DNA of 64,000 nt from Oscillospiraceae bacterium (lineage in GTDB: Bacteria; Bacillota; Clostridia; Oscillospirales; Oscillospiraceae): contig CAJTEA010000003.1 in assembly GCA_910575265.1 (NCBI GenBank), positions 1 to 64,000 of the forward strand, read 5' to 3'. How positions within the stretch are numbered: position 1 is the stretch's first letter; every line of letters starts with the position of its first letter. Positions 50,513 through 58,618 of the stretch are shown here, piece after piece. Below the pieces are notes generated by a model. That model did not search any database, was not told the DNA's origin, and saw nothing but the letters and a program-made list of their open reading frames with translations. A program made the translations under genes and the position numbers.

Positions 50513-50543
50513 GCGTTCGGCCGGCGCAAAACCGGCCGGACGC
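50513..50543 (+). terminator. Terminator after the mgtE unit
   Basis: GCGTTCGGCCGG-N7-CCGGCCGGACGC, a strong stem with one mismatch and a weak T-tract (TTGCTTAACCTT). On the reverse strand AAAAAAG precedes the stem, giving a T run leftward. In 50,550-50,800 I see only a truncated signal-peptide start on the reverse strand (MKKLFSLLLGLV then stop, near 50,617). Confidence 0.75.
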
Positions 50544-50804
50544 TTGCTTAACCTTGCCTTTCGAGGAAAGCTCCTTTTCAAACAAGCCCTAAAAGCAACG
50601 AAAATAATTTTTTCATGATTAAGTCTTTTCCTTTCTATAGTAGTAATGTTGATGAACATTTTTTTCAAGAATCACTGTTCTTTGACCGCACAGCGGGCCG
50701 CTAAACTCTGACCATGACGCATCTCTCCTTTCAATCGGGAAATCACTCCCCCCGATATTCCGCGTTATAAGACAACGCTTCTTATTTGTTAATGCTGAAT
50801 GTAC

Positions 50805-50833
50805 TTGACAAATAATATTTTTTTCCATATAAT
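50805..50833 (+). promoter_or_regulatory. Consensus promoter of the padR gene
   Basis: TTGACA (50805-50810), exactly 17 bp, TATAAT (50828-50833). TTTGACAAAACGGTGTGATATG just downstream may hold the PadR operator, but no clear dyad is seen. Confidence 0.85.
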
Positions 50834-50868
50834 AAAACTATATTTGACAAAACGGTGTGATATGCGTT

Positions 50869-51228
50869 ATGGCAAAAAAGGAAAAAATCAGCGGAAGCCC
50901 CGCGAACACGGTAATCTCTCTGAAAAAGGCCACCACGGAGATGATGGTTCTGCATCTGCTGCGCGAAAGGCCCATGTACACCTACGAGATGATGAACGCC
51001 ATTGAGGAGCGCAGCGGCGGTGAGATCACGTTCAACACCCTGTATATCTCCATCTACCGTCTGGAGGAGAACGGATATATTCGGGAGCACGGCAAGGAGA
51101 TCAGCGAGGACAACCGCACCCGTATCTATTTTGCCATCACCGACGCCGGGTCCGTCTATCTGGACGCGATCATCGCGGAATACAAACGATACACCACAGC
51201 ACTGGCCCGCGTCCTGGAGCTTGAGTAA
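50869..51228 (+). CDS. PadR-family transcriptional regulator
   Basis: This 119-aa winged-helix regulator has TTEMMVLHLLRERPMYTYEM, ITFNTLYISIYRLEENGYIR and RIYFAITDAGSVYLDAIIAE, the PadR pattern. PadR proteins usually repress an adjacent operon until a ligand is sensed. The ATG at 50869 gives the family start; ribosome-site match is poor (GTGTGATATGCG). Followed 14 bp later by a membrane-protein gene in the usual PadR-DUF1700/DUF6120 order. Confidence 0.9.
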   Translation: MAKKEKISGSPANTVISLKKATTEMMVLHLLRERPMYTYEMMNAIEERSGGEITFNTLYISIYRLEENGYIREHGKEISEDNRTRIYFAITDAGSVYLDAIIAEYKRYTTALARVLELE

Positions 51229-51242
51229 AGGAGGCGGGCAGT

Positions 51243-51634
51243 GTGGAAAACGTTGGTATGGGGATGTCGGTCTATTTCCAGAGTTTGGAGCGGTTGCTGG
51301 ACTGCCCCAAACCCCTCCGCAGCCTTTTCTGAGCCAGACCCGCCGCATGGCGGAGGAGTTTGTTCGGGAAAAGCCTGACGCCACTCGGGAGGAGCTGGCC
51401 GGCTACCTGGGCAAACCGGAGGAGCTGGCCCGGGAGTTGCTGGAGACCCTGGAACCCGAGGCGCTGGAGCGCTACCGGAAACGCAAAAAATTCCTTTCGC
51501 GCGGATGTGTCGCGGTTCTGGCCGCCGCGCTGATCTGCGTCAGCGCTTGGTTTGTTTACTTTTGGAGCATAACCCTAGATGTAGAAGTAACCGAAACAAC
51601 CATTATTTATCGTGAGTTTACGGAGGGAACATGA
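51243..51634 (+). pseudogene. DUF6120/DUF1700-like membrane protein, frameshifted
   Basis: From the GTG at 51243 (AAGGAGGCGG upstream) the frame reads MSVYFQSLERLLDCPKPLRS and LF and stops. In the next frame, from the same point, it continues FLSQTRRMAEEFVREKPDAT, LAGYLGKPEELARELLETLE, ERYRKRKKFL, a membrane helix (GCVAVLAAALICVSAWFVYF) and a short outer tail ending in FTEGT. This is the layout of PadR-linked DUF1700/DUF6120 proteins. A one-base change in CCGCAGCCTTTTCTG (about 51,315-51,330) splits it; mutation or sequence error. Confidence 0.7.
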
Positions 51635-51641
51635 TGAAAAA

Positions 51642-52079
51642 ATGTCGTTTCTGTTATCTCGTGTTTTGATGGCGGGATTGATGATCCCGTCTGCTTATGC
51701 CGCGCCTGATGTCTATCAGGAAACCGGTGTAATACATACTGAACTCGGTGATTTTGAGATTGAGAGCACTACCACTATTTATGATTCCATACTTCGCGGC
51801 AGTGGTAGACGGGCAGATAGGTCTATTTCTGCAAAAAATAACGGTAAAGTGATCGCCGATGTTACACTGTCCGTCACATTTGGTTACGACGGCAAAACCG
51901 CGTGGGTATCCGGCACCGACAGCTCACACACTACCTATGACGGCTGGTCCTACGGCAGTGAAAACATTTCAAAGTCTGGAGGTACCGCGACTCTTACCGC
52001 AACGCTTACCCACAGTGTTTACAGAAGCATTCCCATTAGTACCTCCCTCACCTGCTCCCCGACGGGGCAAATTAGTTAA
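51642..52079 (+). CDS. Small secreted beta-rich protein
   Basis: This 145-aa protein has a signal peptide (MSFLLSRVLMAGLMIPSAYA then APD). The mature part is rich in Thr/Ser strands (FEIESTTTIYDSILRGSG, VIADVTLSVTFGYDGKTAWV, TATLTATLTHSVYRSIPIST), like small immunoglobulin-type folds; family unknown. The ATG at 51631, after CGGAGGGAAC, has the better ribosome site but its frame stops after 12 codons (MMKKCRFCYLVF). A small frame error near the start is therefore possible and the true N-terminus is uncertain. Third gene of the padR unit. Confidence 0.6.
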   Translation: MSFLLSRVLMAGLMIPSAYAAPDVYQETGVIHTELGDFEIESTTTIYDSILRGSGRRADRSISAKNNGKVIADVTLSVTFGYDGKTAWVSGTDSSHTTYDGWSYGSENISKSGGTATLTATLTHSVYRSIPISTSLTCSPTGQIS

Positions 52080-52091
52080 GCGAAGAAGACC

Positions 52092-52119
52092 GCCCCCAAC
52101 CGGAAGACCGGCTGGGGGC
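52092..52119 (+). terminator. Terminator after the padR unit
   Basis: GCCCCCAACCGG-AAGA-CCGGCTGGGGGC with a two-base internal mismatch, followed by TTGTCC. It can serve both converging units. Confidence 0.75.
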
Positions 52120-52128
52120 TTGTCCTGT

Positions 52129-52452
52129 TTACAGGTCGTCCATATTGCGCAGATAGGCCTCGGCGCCGTAGCGCAGGCAGCGCTGGAGCCGGCGCTCGCC
52201 CCGCTTGATGGTGCGGGAGACGGTGGACTTGTCCACCCCCATGCTCTCGCCGATTTCCCGCATATTCTTCCCCTCGGCGTAATAGAGCAGCATCATCTGC
52301 CGCTGCTTGGCGGTAACATCCTCCCGCAGGGCGCGGATCAGGTTCCGCTTCAGGCGGCTGATCTCCTGGCTGTTGTCCGATTGAATCTGCCGGCTGTACA
52401 TGGCCATGTCGGCGGCGTACAGCTTGCCCTTTCTATATCGTGTATTTGGCAT
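52129..52452 (-). CDS. Sigma-70 region-4-like HTH protein
   Basis: This 107-aa protein has MPNTRYRKGKLYAADMAMYS, LKRNLIRALREDVTAKQRQM and MLLYYAEGKNMREIGESMGV followed by DKSTVSRTIKRGERRL. The second half is a sigma region 4 HTH without region 2, as in phage and mobile-element regulators. The ATG at 52452 is chosen by the conserved start; it overlaps the upstream gene. Last gene of a three-gene overlapping cluster. Confidence 0.8.
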   Translation of the reverse strand: MPNTRYRKGKLYAADMAMYSRQIQSDNSQEISRLKRNLIRALREDVTAKQRQMMLLYYAEGKNMREIGESMGVDKSTVSRTIKRGERRLQRCLRYGAEAYLRNMDDL

Positions 52453-52666
52453 TCCGGCGATACCCCCTGTCATAATAGCGCTCAGTCAGCACAGCCAGCT
52501 CCCGGGCCTCCCGCAGCATGGCGGACAGCATCCGGATCCGGTCCTGAAGCTGACAGCGCTTGTCCACATTTGTGGTATGGTCCAGCTTATGTTCCAGCTG
52601 GCAGATACGCAGGTCCAGCGCGTGGGCGTGGGCCCGATACTCCAGCGACAGCTCCGCCAGGGTCAT
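52433..52666 (-). CDS. Coiled-coil small protein
   Basis: This 77-aa all-helical protein, MTLAELSLEYRAHAHALDLR with ICQLEHKLDHTTNVDKRCQL and REARELAVLTERYYDRGYRR, looks like two helices forming a coiled coil. It overlaps both neighbours (ATGA at 52663-52666 and 20 bases with the sigma-like gene), so the three are translated together. Family not recognised; similar small proteins accompany sigma-like genes in clostridial mobile regions. Confidence 0.7.
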   Translation of the reverse strand: MTLAELSLEYRAHAHALDLRICQLEHKLDHTTNVDKRCQLQDRIRMLSAMLREARELAVLTERYYDRGYRRNAKYTI

Positions 52667-52821
52667 GGCAATCCCTCCTCTGTTTCAAGAAAGCGTAAAC
52701 ACAGGGCGCACAGGCGCCGTCCCCGCCGGCTCCCGCCCCGGTCAAAGCGGTACTGCTCCCCGCCGCATTTCGGGCAGAACCAGGCCGGCCCTTCGGCCTG
52801 GCTGTCCCGGAGCGGCGGCAT
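52663..52821 (-). CDS. 52-aa zinc-ribbon protein
   Basis: Reverse strand ATG at 52821: MPPLRDSQAEGPAWFCPKCG, then GEQYRFDRGGSRRGRRLCAL with CLRFLETEEGLP. Two CxxC pairs (CPKC, CALC) form a zinc knuckle. The stop overlaps the next start as ATGA, which supports it as a real gene. No strong ribosome site is seen. It is the first gene of the cluster with the coiled-coil and sigma-like proteins. Confidence 0.6.
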   Translation of the reverse strand: MPPLRDSQAEGPAWFCPKCGGEQYRFDRGGSRRGRRLCALCLRFLETEEGLP

Positions 52822-52898
52822 AAAATTTTTTTTGATTTCTACTTGACATCCCAGCCTTTCTTTGTTATAATATCGCTTGCTGTTGGACAGTCGTACAT

Positions 52899-52974
52899 GC
52901 TGGTGTAGCTCAGCCGGTAGAGCAGCTGATTTGTAATCAGCAGGTCGGGGGTTCGAATCCGTCCACCAGCTCCA
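52899..52974 (+). tRNA. tRNA-Thr (anticodon TGT)
   Basis: Acceptor GCTGGTG/CACCAGC, D arm GCTC-AGCCGGTAGA-GC, anticodon arm GCTGA-TTTGTAA-TCAGC, T arm with GTTCGAATC, CCA encoded. All stems pair. Confidence 0.97.
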
Positions 52975-52983
52975 ACTGTATAT

Positions 52984-53068
52984 GGAGGAGTTCCCGAGTG
53001 GCCAAAGGGGGCAGACTGTAAATCTGTTGCGTTTCGCTTCGGTGGTTCGAATCCACCCTCCTCCACCA
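52984..53068 (+). tRNA. tRNA-Tyr (anticodon GTA)
   Basis: A class II tRNA with a long variable arm. Acceptor GGAGGAG/CTCCTCC, anticodon arm GCAGA-CTGTAAA-TCTGT, T loop GGTTCGAATCC, CCA encoded. Nine bases after tRNA-Thr, so one transcript. Confidence 0.96.
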
Positions 53069-53071
53069 GAA

Positions 53072-53105
53072 AACCGGTGTCCCGCTCAGGGATGCCGGTT
53101 TTTTT
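53072..53105 (+). terminator. Terminator of the tRNA-Thr/Tyr unit
   Basis: AACCGGTGTCCC-GCTCA-GGGATGCCGGTT followed by TTTTT. Confidence 0.88.
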
Positions 53106-53130
53106 GCCTCTCCACAGCGGCGGATCAAAA

Positions 53131-53166
53131 AACACAGTTATAGAACGTTAGTTCCATAACTGTGTT
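53131..53166 (-). terminator. Long AT-rich hairpin
   Basis: AACACAGTTAT-A-GAAC and GTTC-C-ATAACTGTGTT pair almost completely around a GTTA loop. TTTTTTG follows on the reverse strand, so it looks like a leftward terminator, a second stop for the ATPase gene at 53,315. Confidence 0.65.
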
Positions 53167-53269
53167 TAGCATACTCGATTCTTCTTCAAATGTCAAGAGC
53201 AAAAATAGAAAATATGTTCTATTTCGTCCCGCTTTATTGTACTCATACGGCGCTCCCCCACGCCAAGTT

Positions 53270-53300
53270 AAAAACGGCTCCCCGCGCAGGCGGGGAGCCG
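53270..53300 (-). terminator. Terminator of the P-loop ATPase gene
   Basis: Reverse strand CGGCTCCCCGC-CTGC-GCGGGGAGCCG followed by TTTTTAAC, 15 bp after the stop. Confidence 0.9.
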
Positions 53301-53314
53301 TTGAGGATTCCAGA

Positions 53315-53725
53315 TCAGAAAAACTTTTTCACGCCTTCCGGGGCAAGGGACTCGTCGTCACTGATGGTAATGGTGAACTTGATGTTGTGGCGCTCGGCAA
53401 ACTTGCTCAGCCAGTCCAGGAACTTCTCGGTCTCGTTATCGCAGTCGCCGCCCACGATCTTGGTCAGGCTGTCGATAAAGACATGGGTGATGTCGTAATT
53501 GCCGGCGTACATACCGCTGATAAAGCCCTTCAGGGCGGTGTAGTTGGCGATGTCGTACTCGCTGGCCTCCACCAGGCGGATGTGGTAATGGATGTCGAAG
53601 GTCAGCTTGTTGCCTTTCTCAATGCAGACCACATTGCCGTGCTCAGTCTGAACGGCGTTATTGATCATCTCGATCACGTTCTTGGTCTTGCCGGAGCCCT
53701 TCTTGCCCATGATAACGCGAATCAT
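53315..53725 (-). CDS. Small P-loop ATPase
   Basis: This 136-aa protein starts MIRVIMGKKGSGKTKNVIEM, a Walker A motif at the very N-terminus, with a Walker-B-like strand DITHVFIDSLTKIVGG. Clostridial genomes carry this small ATPase as a single gene, often labelled PilT-like, but it lacks secretion-ATPase domains. The ATG at 53725 follows AAGGAGTGATACAC; a longer start at 53752 is possible. Substrate unknown. Confidence 0.8.
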   Translation of the reverse strand: MIRVIMGKKGSGKTKNVIEMINNAVQTEHGNVVCIEKGNKLTFDIHYHIRLVEASEYDIANYTALKGFISGMYAGNYDITHVFIDSLTKIVGGDCDNETEKFLDWLSKFAERHNIKFTITISDDESLAPEGVKKFF

Positions 53726-53830
53726 GTGTATCACTCCTTCTCGTTTTGACATCGGGGTTTCCCTCTGTTTATAACACTCTATCATATCCCGGTGTTTTTT
53801 TCAACTTATTTATTGTGAATTTTTTGCTAA

Positions 53831-53869
53831 GGTCAAAAGAGGCGTCCCCTGCCGGGGGACGCCTTGACC
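53831..53869 (-). terminator. Terminator of pgi
   Basis: AGGCGTCCCC/GGGGACGCCT stem (53840-53864), extended by GGTCAA/TTGACC; reverse strand continues CTCTTTTGACC. Four bases after the pgi stop. Confidence 0.8.
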
Positions 53870-53873
53870 GGTT

Positions 53874-55199
53874 TTACAGTTTGGCCTCCAGCTCGGCCTT
53901 CAGATCCTCATAGCCGGGCTTGCCCAAAAGGGCGAACATATTCTTCTTATAGGCCTCCACGCCGGGTTGGTTAAAGGGGTTGACCTCCAGCAGGTGGCCG
54001 GACAGACCGCAGACATACTCGAAGAAGTAAATCAGATAACCCACGCTCTTCGCGCTGATCTGGGGCAGCTCCAGCAGCACGTTGGGCACGCCTCCGTCCA
54101 CATGGGCCAGAATGGTGCCCCGCATGGCCTGCTCGGCCACAAAGGCCAGGGGCTTGCCGGACAGGAAGTTCAGGCCGTCCACATTGGCGGGATCGTCAGG
54201 GATGGCGTACTCGCCGTCCGGCAGGAACTTCACCACTGTCTCAAACATCAGGCGCTCGCCGTCCTGAATGTACTGGCCCATGGAGTGCAGATCGGCGGTG
54301 AATTCCACGCTGGCGGGGAACAGGCCCTTTCCGTCCTTGCCCTCGCTCTCGCCGTAGAGCTGCTTCCACCACTCGGCGAAGAAGCGGAACCGGGGCTCAT
54401 AGCCGGCCAGCACCTCAATGCTCTTGCCGTTCTGGTATAGGCCGTGACGGGCGGCGGCGTACTGCCAGGCTGGGTTGTCCAGGCCGGGGACGGACAGCTC
54501 CTCCATGGCCTGGCGGGCGCCGGCCATCAGCGCGTCGATATCGATGCCGGAGACCGCGATAGGCAGCAGACCCACGGCGGTGAGCACAGAGAAGCGTCCG
54601 CCGACGTCGTCAGGCACCACGAACTCCTCGTAGCCCTCGGCGTCAGCCAGACCCTTCAGGGCTCCCCGGGCCTTGTCGGTGGTGGCGTAGATACGCTCCC
54701 TGGCCCCCTCCTTGCCGTACTTCTTCTCCAGCAAGGCCTTGAAAATGCGGAAAGCCACGGCGGGTTCGGTAGTAGTGCCCGACTTGGAAATCACATTGAC
54801 GGAGAAGTCCCGGTCGCCAATGAGGTCAATCAGCTCCAGCAGATAGTCGGTGGACAGGCCGTTGCCGGCGAAAAAGATGTCGGGGGTGTCCTTCTTTTTC
54901 AGGTTATAGTTCTGGCTCAGCAGCAGCTCAATAACCGCCCGGGCCCCCAGATAGGACCCGCCAATGCCGATGACCACCAGCGCCTGGGACTGCTTCTGAA
55001 TCTTTTTGGCCGCCGCCTGAATCCGGGCGAACTCCTCTTTGTCGTAGTCCCGGGGCAGAGTCACCCAGCCGGTGAAATCCCCGCCAGGGCCGGTGTGAGC
55101 GGCCACCATCTCAGCCGCCTTGGCCAGTCGGTCCTGCCGGGAGGTCAGATAGTCCTCTGGGATGAAGCCCTTCAGCTTGGAGAGATCAAGTTTTAACAT
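53874..55199 (-). CDS. pgi: Glucose-6-phosphate isomerase
   Basis: This 441-aa cytoplasmic enzyme interconverts glucose-6-P and fructose-6-P. The sugar-isomerase fold shows [40 protein letters not shown] and the PGI signatures [20 protein letters not shown] and [20 protein letters not shown] with the C-terminal Lys/His region [15 protein letters not shown]. Length fits the short bacterial form. The ATG at 55199 is the family start ([11 protein letters not shown]) with AGGAGGAATGTTCC upstream; the longer open frame is not needed. Confidence 0.96.
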   Translation of the reverse strand: MLKLDLSKLKGFIPEDYLTSRQDRLAKAAEMVAAHTGPGGDFTGWVTLPRDYDKEEFARIQAAAKKIQKQSQALVVIGIGGSYLGARAVIELLLSQNYNLKKKDTPDIFFAGNGLSTDYLLELIDLIGDRDFSVNVISKSGTTTEPAVAFRIFKALLEKKYGKEGARERIYATTDKARGALKGLADAEGYEEFVVPDDVGGRFSVLTAVGLLPIAVSGIDIDALMAGARQAMEELSVPGLDNPAWQYAAARHGLYQNGKSIEVLAGYEPRFRFFAEWWKQLYGESEGKDGKGLFPASVEFTADLHSMGQYIQDGERLMFETVVKFLPDGEYAIPDDPANVDGLNFLSGKPLAFVAEQAMRGTILAHVDGGVPNVLLELPQISAKSVGYLIYFFEYVCGLSGHLLEVNPFNQPGVEAYKKNMFALLGKPGYEDLKAELEAKL

Positions 55200-55336
55200 G
55201 GAACATTCCTCCTGTGAAAGAATGGGTTCAACGCTGGTTTTATTATACCACACTCCCAGGAACATTTCACCATGATTTTTAAATTTATCCATCCCACAGA
55301 ATTTCTCCAGAAAACACAAAAAGTTGAATTTTCCTA

Positions 55337-55365
55337 TTGACAAACACCCTCTCTGTAAGTATAAT
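55337..55365 (+). promoter_or_regulatory. Consensus promoter of tRNA-Val
   Basis: TTGACA (55337-55342), exactly 17 bp, TATAAT (55360-55365), 14 bp before the tRNA. Confidence 0.92.
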
Positions 55366-55379
55366 AATTTTTGCTGTTC

Positions 55380-55455
55380 GGACGATTAGCTCAGCTGGTA
55401 GAGCATCCGCTTGACGTGCGGGAGGTCACAGGTTCAAGTCCTGTATCGTCCACCA
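55380..55455 (+). tRNA. tRNA-Val (anticodon GAC)
   Basis: Acceptor GGACGAT/ATCGTCC, D arm GCTC-AGCTGGTAGA-GC, anticodon arm TCCGC-TTGACGT-GCGGG, T arm CAGGTTCAAGTCCTG, CCA encoded. An integrase remnant lies 70 bp downstream, so its 3' end may have been an attachment site. Confidence 0.96.
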
Positions 55456-55459
55456 TTAG

Positions 55460-55490
55460 CCCCCAGAGCCACAAGGCTTTGGGGGTTTTC
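55460..55490 (+). terminator. Terminator of tRNA-Val
   Basis: CCCCCAGAGCC-ACAA-GGCTTTGGGGG followed by TTTTC. Confidence 0.9.
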
Positions 55491-55524
55491 TCATACCAGA
55501 AAGAGCGTTTTCCCTTATTGACTT

Positions 55525-55640
55525 TTAAGCGGAAACCGACTGAATGAACCGCTCCACGCGGCTGGCGCTATCACGGCGCATTTGGGCGGTAACGCGGCCG
55601 TAAAGGTCCATAGTGAAAGCCGCCGTTTCCTGGCCATTGA
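55525..55640 (-). pseudogene. Tyrosine integrase, C-terminal remnant
   Basis: Reverse strand frame VNGQETAAFTMDLYGRVTAQ then MRRDSASRVERFIQSVSA and stop at 55525. It matches the last ~40 residues of phage/ICE tyrosine recombinases (xTLDxYxHVTxxMxxxAAxRLxxFL), including the nucleophile Tyr region. Nothing upstream of it remains; an SLH-like piece is joined instead. Its place beside tRNA-Val marks a former integration event. No other gene is visible in 55,790-55,980. Confidence 0.65.
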
Positions 55641-55647
55641 CACCCTT

Positions 55648-55787
55648 GGGATGCTGTCAGGCTGCGGGGTGTTTCCAAGGGCGCCGTAGGTGCCATCGCT
55701 GTAGCCAGAGACGATGCCCGCGTTGTCAACGTCGGGGTAGCCCGCGAGGCTTAACACTTTTGCGATAAAGTTTTCTGTTTCGCCCAA
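55648..55787 (-). pseudogene. SLH-like surface-protein fragment
   Basis: The frame reads MGETENFIAKVLSLAGYPDV with DNAGIVSGYSDGTYGALGNT, which resembles the first SLH repeat of the S-layer protein at 37,500 (AKGYPDVDDNDN, EGVGSS). No signal peptide, one partial repeat only. Joined out of frame to the integrase remnant. Confidence 0.5.
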
Positions 55788-55981
55788 TCTGTCGAGATTC
55801 TCTAATGTTTGGGCCTCCCTAGCTCGGTGTCACGATTCTTACACGGAACAAAAAAGTCAGAAAAAAGGGATTGTCGGCTTTTTTGGTAAAATTTGGCAGA
55901 CATGAGTACCGAACAGCTTGTTGAAGATCGTGAAATAGCTTAAAACGCATTCAGGGAAAAATTAGCAATACTTCAATAAGG

Positions 55982-57373
55982 TCAATAAATATAGACCGAG
56001 AGTATCGTAAAAAATACTTGCAGAACGATCATGATAATGAACAGCGGACCGATAAACCGGTACCACTTATTGATAGACACCCCCATCAGGCCACACTCCA
56101 AAGTGCAGGCAGTAGGCCAAAACATATCAGAGAAGCCGTCGCCAAAGCAGTAGCACAGCACGGCTGTCTGCCGGCTGAGGCCAACGATGTCAGCCACCGG
56201 GGCCATAATCGGCATGGTGATGGTAGCTTGGCTGGAAGAACCGGTGATAAAGAAGTTGATAACATTTTGCAGCACCAGCATCCCCACCGCCGAGAGGGCC
56301 TTGTTGGAGTAGTTCAGTAGGCGGGCCAGCTCATAGACAATGGTGTCGGAGATCATAGCGTCCTGCATGGTCAGCAGAATGCCTCTGGTAAAACCAATAA
56401 CCAGAATGGAGGGCACCACGCTTTTTGTAGCGGCGATAAAGGTCTGACAGATTTGAGTGGCGGAGTAACCGGCTACAATTCCGGTAATGACCATCATCAT
56501 CAGGAACATCGCGGCGATTTCGTCAATATACCACTCCAGCTGGGTCGTGCCGTAAAGCAAGATTCCAATAGTAACGAAAAACAGCAGCAGGCACAGCTTC
56601 TGCCGCGGGGTAAACTCCCGCGGCCCCTCCTTGGGGGCGGGGATCTGCGCCTCGTAGGGCTCACCGTACAGAACGGATTTGGCGGGGTCGTCTTTCACCT
56701 TCCGGGCGTACCGCATGACGTACCAAATGGATACCCCCTGGAATACCACGAACGCCACCGCGCGGTACATCAGGCCGGAGTTGAGGGGCACCTCCGCTAT
56801 GCTCTGGGCGATGCCCACAGAAAAGGGGTTGGTCAAGGCGGCGGCGAAGCCGGTGGCAACCCCCACATAGACCACCGAGCCTCCCACCAGCGGGTCGTAG
56901 CCCAGGGCGGACATGATTCCGATGAACACCGGAATAAGGCCGTAAGTTTCCTCGAAAATACCCAGCGTTGCCCCCAGCAGGCCAAAGAGGATCATGCAAA
57001 CCGGGATCAGCAAATGGGTGTGCTTCCCCAGAAGGCGCACCAGAACCTGGATGGAATTGTTCAAGGTCCCGCTCTCGGTGAGCAGATAGACGTAGGAGTA
57101 GGCAAACACGATCAAAAACAGAATATTCGCCGCGCTGACGTAGCCCCGCTGGAGGGCCATAAAAATGTCGAAGAAACCGGGGCGGACCCCCTCTACAAAA
57201 TGGAAGGACTCGGGGGCTACCACCATCCTGCCGCTGGCCTCGTCCAACACTCTGTCGTAGACGCCGGCGGGAATCACCCAAGTCATTGCCACAACGGTCA
57301 GCAAAATGATGGTGAGCAGAACGTAGGTGTGGGGTATTTTAATATGCAGCAGCCTGTCTTTCAGCTTATTCAA
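55982..57373 (-). CDS. YfcC-family membrane transporter, copy 1
   Basis: This 463-aa, ~12-helix inner-membrane protein of the YfcC/DcuC-like ion-transporter superfamily starts IKIPHTYVLLTIILLTVVAM and has WVIPAGVYDRVLDEASGRMV, GIFEETYGLIPVFIGIMSAL and GSSSQATITMPIMAPVADIV. Family members import or exchange C4-dicarboxylates, amino acids or peptides; substrate not predictable. Last gene of an operon with an amidohydrolase and a second YfcC protein, under the MerR-type promoter at 60,077. Confidence 0.9.
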   Translation of the reverse strand: MNKLKDRLLHIKIPHTYVLLTIILLTVVAMTWVIPAGVYDRVLDEASGRMVVAPESFHFVEGVRPGFFDIFMALQRGYVSAANILFLIVFAYSYVYLLTESGTLNNSIQVLVRLLGKHTHLLIPVCMILFGLLGATLGIFEETYGLIPVFIGIMSALGYDPLVGGSVVYVGVATGFAAALTNPFSVGIAQSIAEVPLNSGLMYRAVAFVVFQGVSIWYVMRYARKVKDDPAKSVLYGEPYEAQIPAPKEGPREFTPRQKLCLLLFFVTIGILLYGTTQLEWYIDEIAAMFLMMMVITGIVAGYSATQICQTFIAATKSVVPSILVIGFTRGILLTMQDAMISDTIVYELARLLNYSNKALSAVGMLVLQNVINFFITGSSSQATITMPIMAPVADIVGLSRQTAVLCYCFGDGFSDMFWPTACTLECGLMGVSINKWYRFIGPLFIIMIVLQVFFTILSVYIY

Positions 57374-57409
57374 GGCAATCCCGCTCCTTTATCGAGGCAG
57401 CGCCCCTTG

Positions 57410-58543
57410 TCACAGCTTTTGTACACCTTCTAAAAATACCTGGTCCGGCTTGGCCTCGCAGGCGAAGGGGTGTGCCGACCAGACCACAATGTCCGCGTCC
57501 AGGCCCGCCTTCAGCTGGCCCTTGCGGTCGTCCACGCCCAGAATCTGAGCCGGGTTGTGGGTGACGGCCTTCAGCCCCTCCAGCTCATCCAGGCCGTATT
57601 TTACGGCCAGCCCGGCGTAGGTGGACAGAAAGTAGAGGGGGGTTACGTCGTGGTCCGCGGTGACGCACACCTTCACTCCAGCCCGGTGGAGCACACCGGC
57701 GGTCTCGAAAGTCTTGTCCCAGGTCTCGTGCTTGGAACGGGGAGTCATGCCAGGGCCCACGATGACCGGGTAGTGGAATTTAGCCAGATAGTCCGCCACG
57801 GGGACAGCGTCGGTGCCGTGAACCAGCACCATGTCAAGGTCATACTCCTGGGCCAGACGCACCGCGGTGCAGATGTCGTCGGAACGGTGGGCGTGGACGT
57901 GAATGGGCATTTTTTTCTCCAGCGTCAGCAGCATGTGCTCCATGCCCCGGTCCTTCCTGAAATAGCTGCCCGAGGCCTGGGCCTCCTCCTTGTTGTGGCG
58001 GTAGTCAAGGGCGTCCTCCATACACTTGCGGAACTGCCAGGCCACCCCCATCCGGGAGGCAAAACCGTGTTTGGCCGTCTTGGGGTTCTCCCCTAAGCTG
58101 CACTTCATAGCGGCGTAGCGGCGCACCAGCATCTCGTCGGCCACCGAACCGGCCAGACGGATTACAGAGGACACGCCGCCCACCACGCCATCGCTGCCCG
58201 GGCAGACACAGGCGCAGGTGACACCGGCCCGCACCGAGGTCTCCACCGCCCGGTCGAAGGGGTACAGCCCGTCCAGTACCTCCAGCTCCGGGGTGAGGGC
58301 GTTGGAGTAGTCACAGCAGTCGTCCCCGATGTCGCCCATCCCCTCCTCGCTGATGCAGATATGGCTGTGGGCGTCGATCAGGCCGGGGGTCACATACCGG
58401 CCCGCCGCGTCGTAACAGTCCTCACCCGCCTGGGGTTGGAGACCGGCCGCGATCTCTTGAATGACGCCGTTTTCCACCCGGATATCCTTGGAAACAAAAC
58501 CGCCCTCCTCAAAAAGCAGCACTTTTCCGTTTTGAATCAGCAT
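57410..58543 (-). CDS. Metal-dependent amidohydrolase
   Basis: This 377-aa amidohydrolase-superfamily enzyme has TPGLIDAHSHICI (HxH), HVHAHRSDD and LVHGTD metal ligands and TADHDVTPLYFLSTYAGLAV with the catalytic Asp. The C-terminal HNPAQILGVDDRKGQLKAGL and DADIVVWSAHPF are like isoaspartyl dipeptidase/imidazolonepropionase relatives. No signal, so cytoplasmic. Flanked by two YfcC transporters in one operon, it probably hydrolyses an imported cyclic amide, N-acyl amino acid or dipeptide. The ATG at 58543 has GGAGTGTTTTT upstream. Confidence 0.88.
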   Translation of the reverse strand: MLIQNGKVLLFEEGGFVSKDIRVENGVIQEIAAGLQPQAGEDCYDAAGRYVTPGLIDAHSHICISEEGMGDIGDDCCDYSNALTPELEVLDGLYPFDRAVETSVRAGVTCACVCPGSDGVVGGVSSVIRLAGSVADEMLVRRYAAMKCSLGENPKTAKHGFASRMGVAWQFRKCMEDALDYRHNKEEAQASGSYFRKDRGMEHMLLTLEKKMPIHVHAHRSDDICTAVRLAQEYDLDMVLVHGTDAVPVADYLAKFHYPVIVGPGMTPRSKHETWDKTFETAGVLHRAGVKVCVTADHDVTPLYFLSTYAGLAVKYGLDELEGLKAVTHNPAQILGVDDRKGQLKAGLDADIVVWSAHPFACEAKPDQVFLEGVQKL

Positions 58544-58618
58544 AAAAACACTCCTTCCATAGACGCGGCAGAAGGATACGGGAAACCCCATACCCTTTTG
58601 CCATTTTTTATAAATTTG

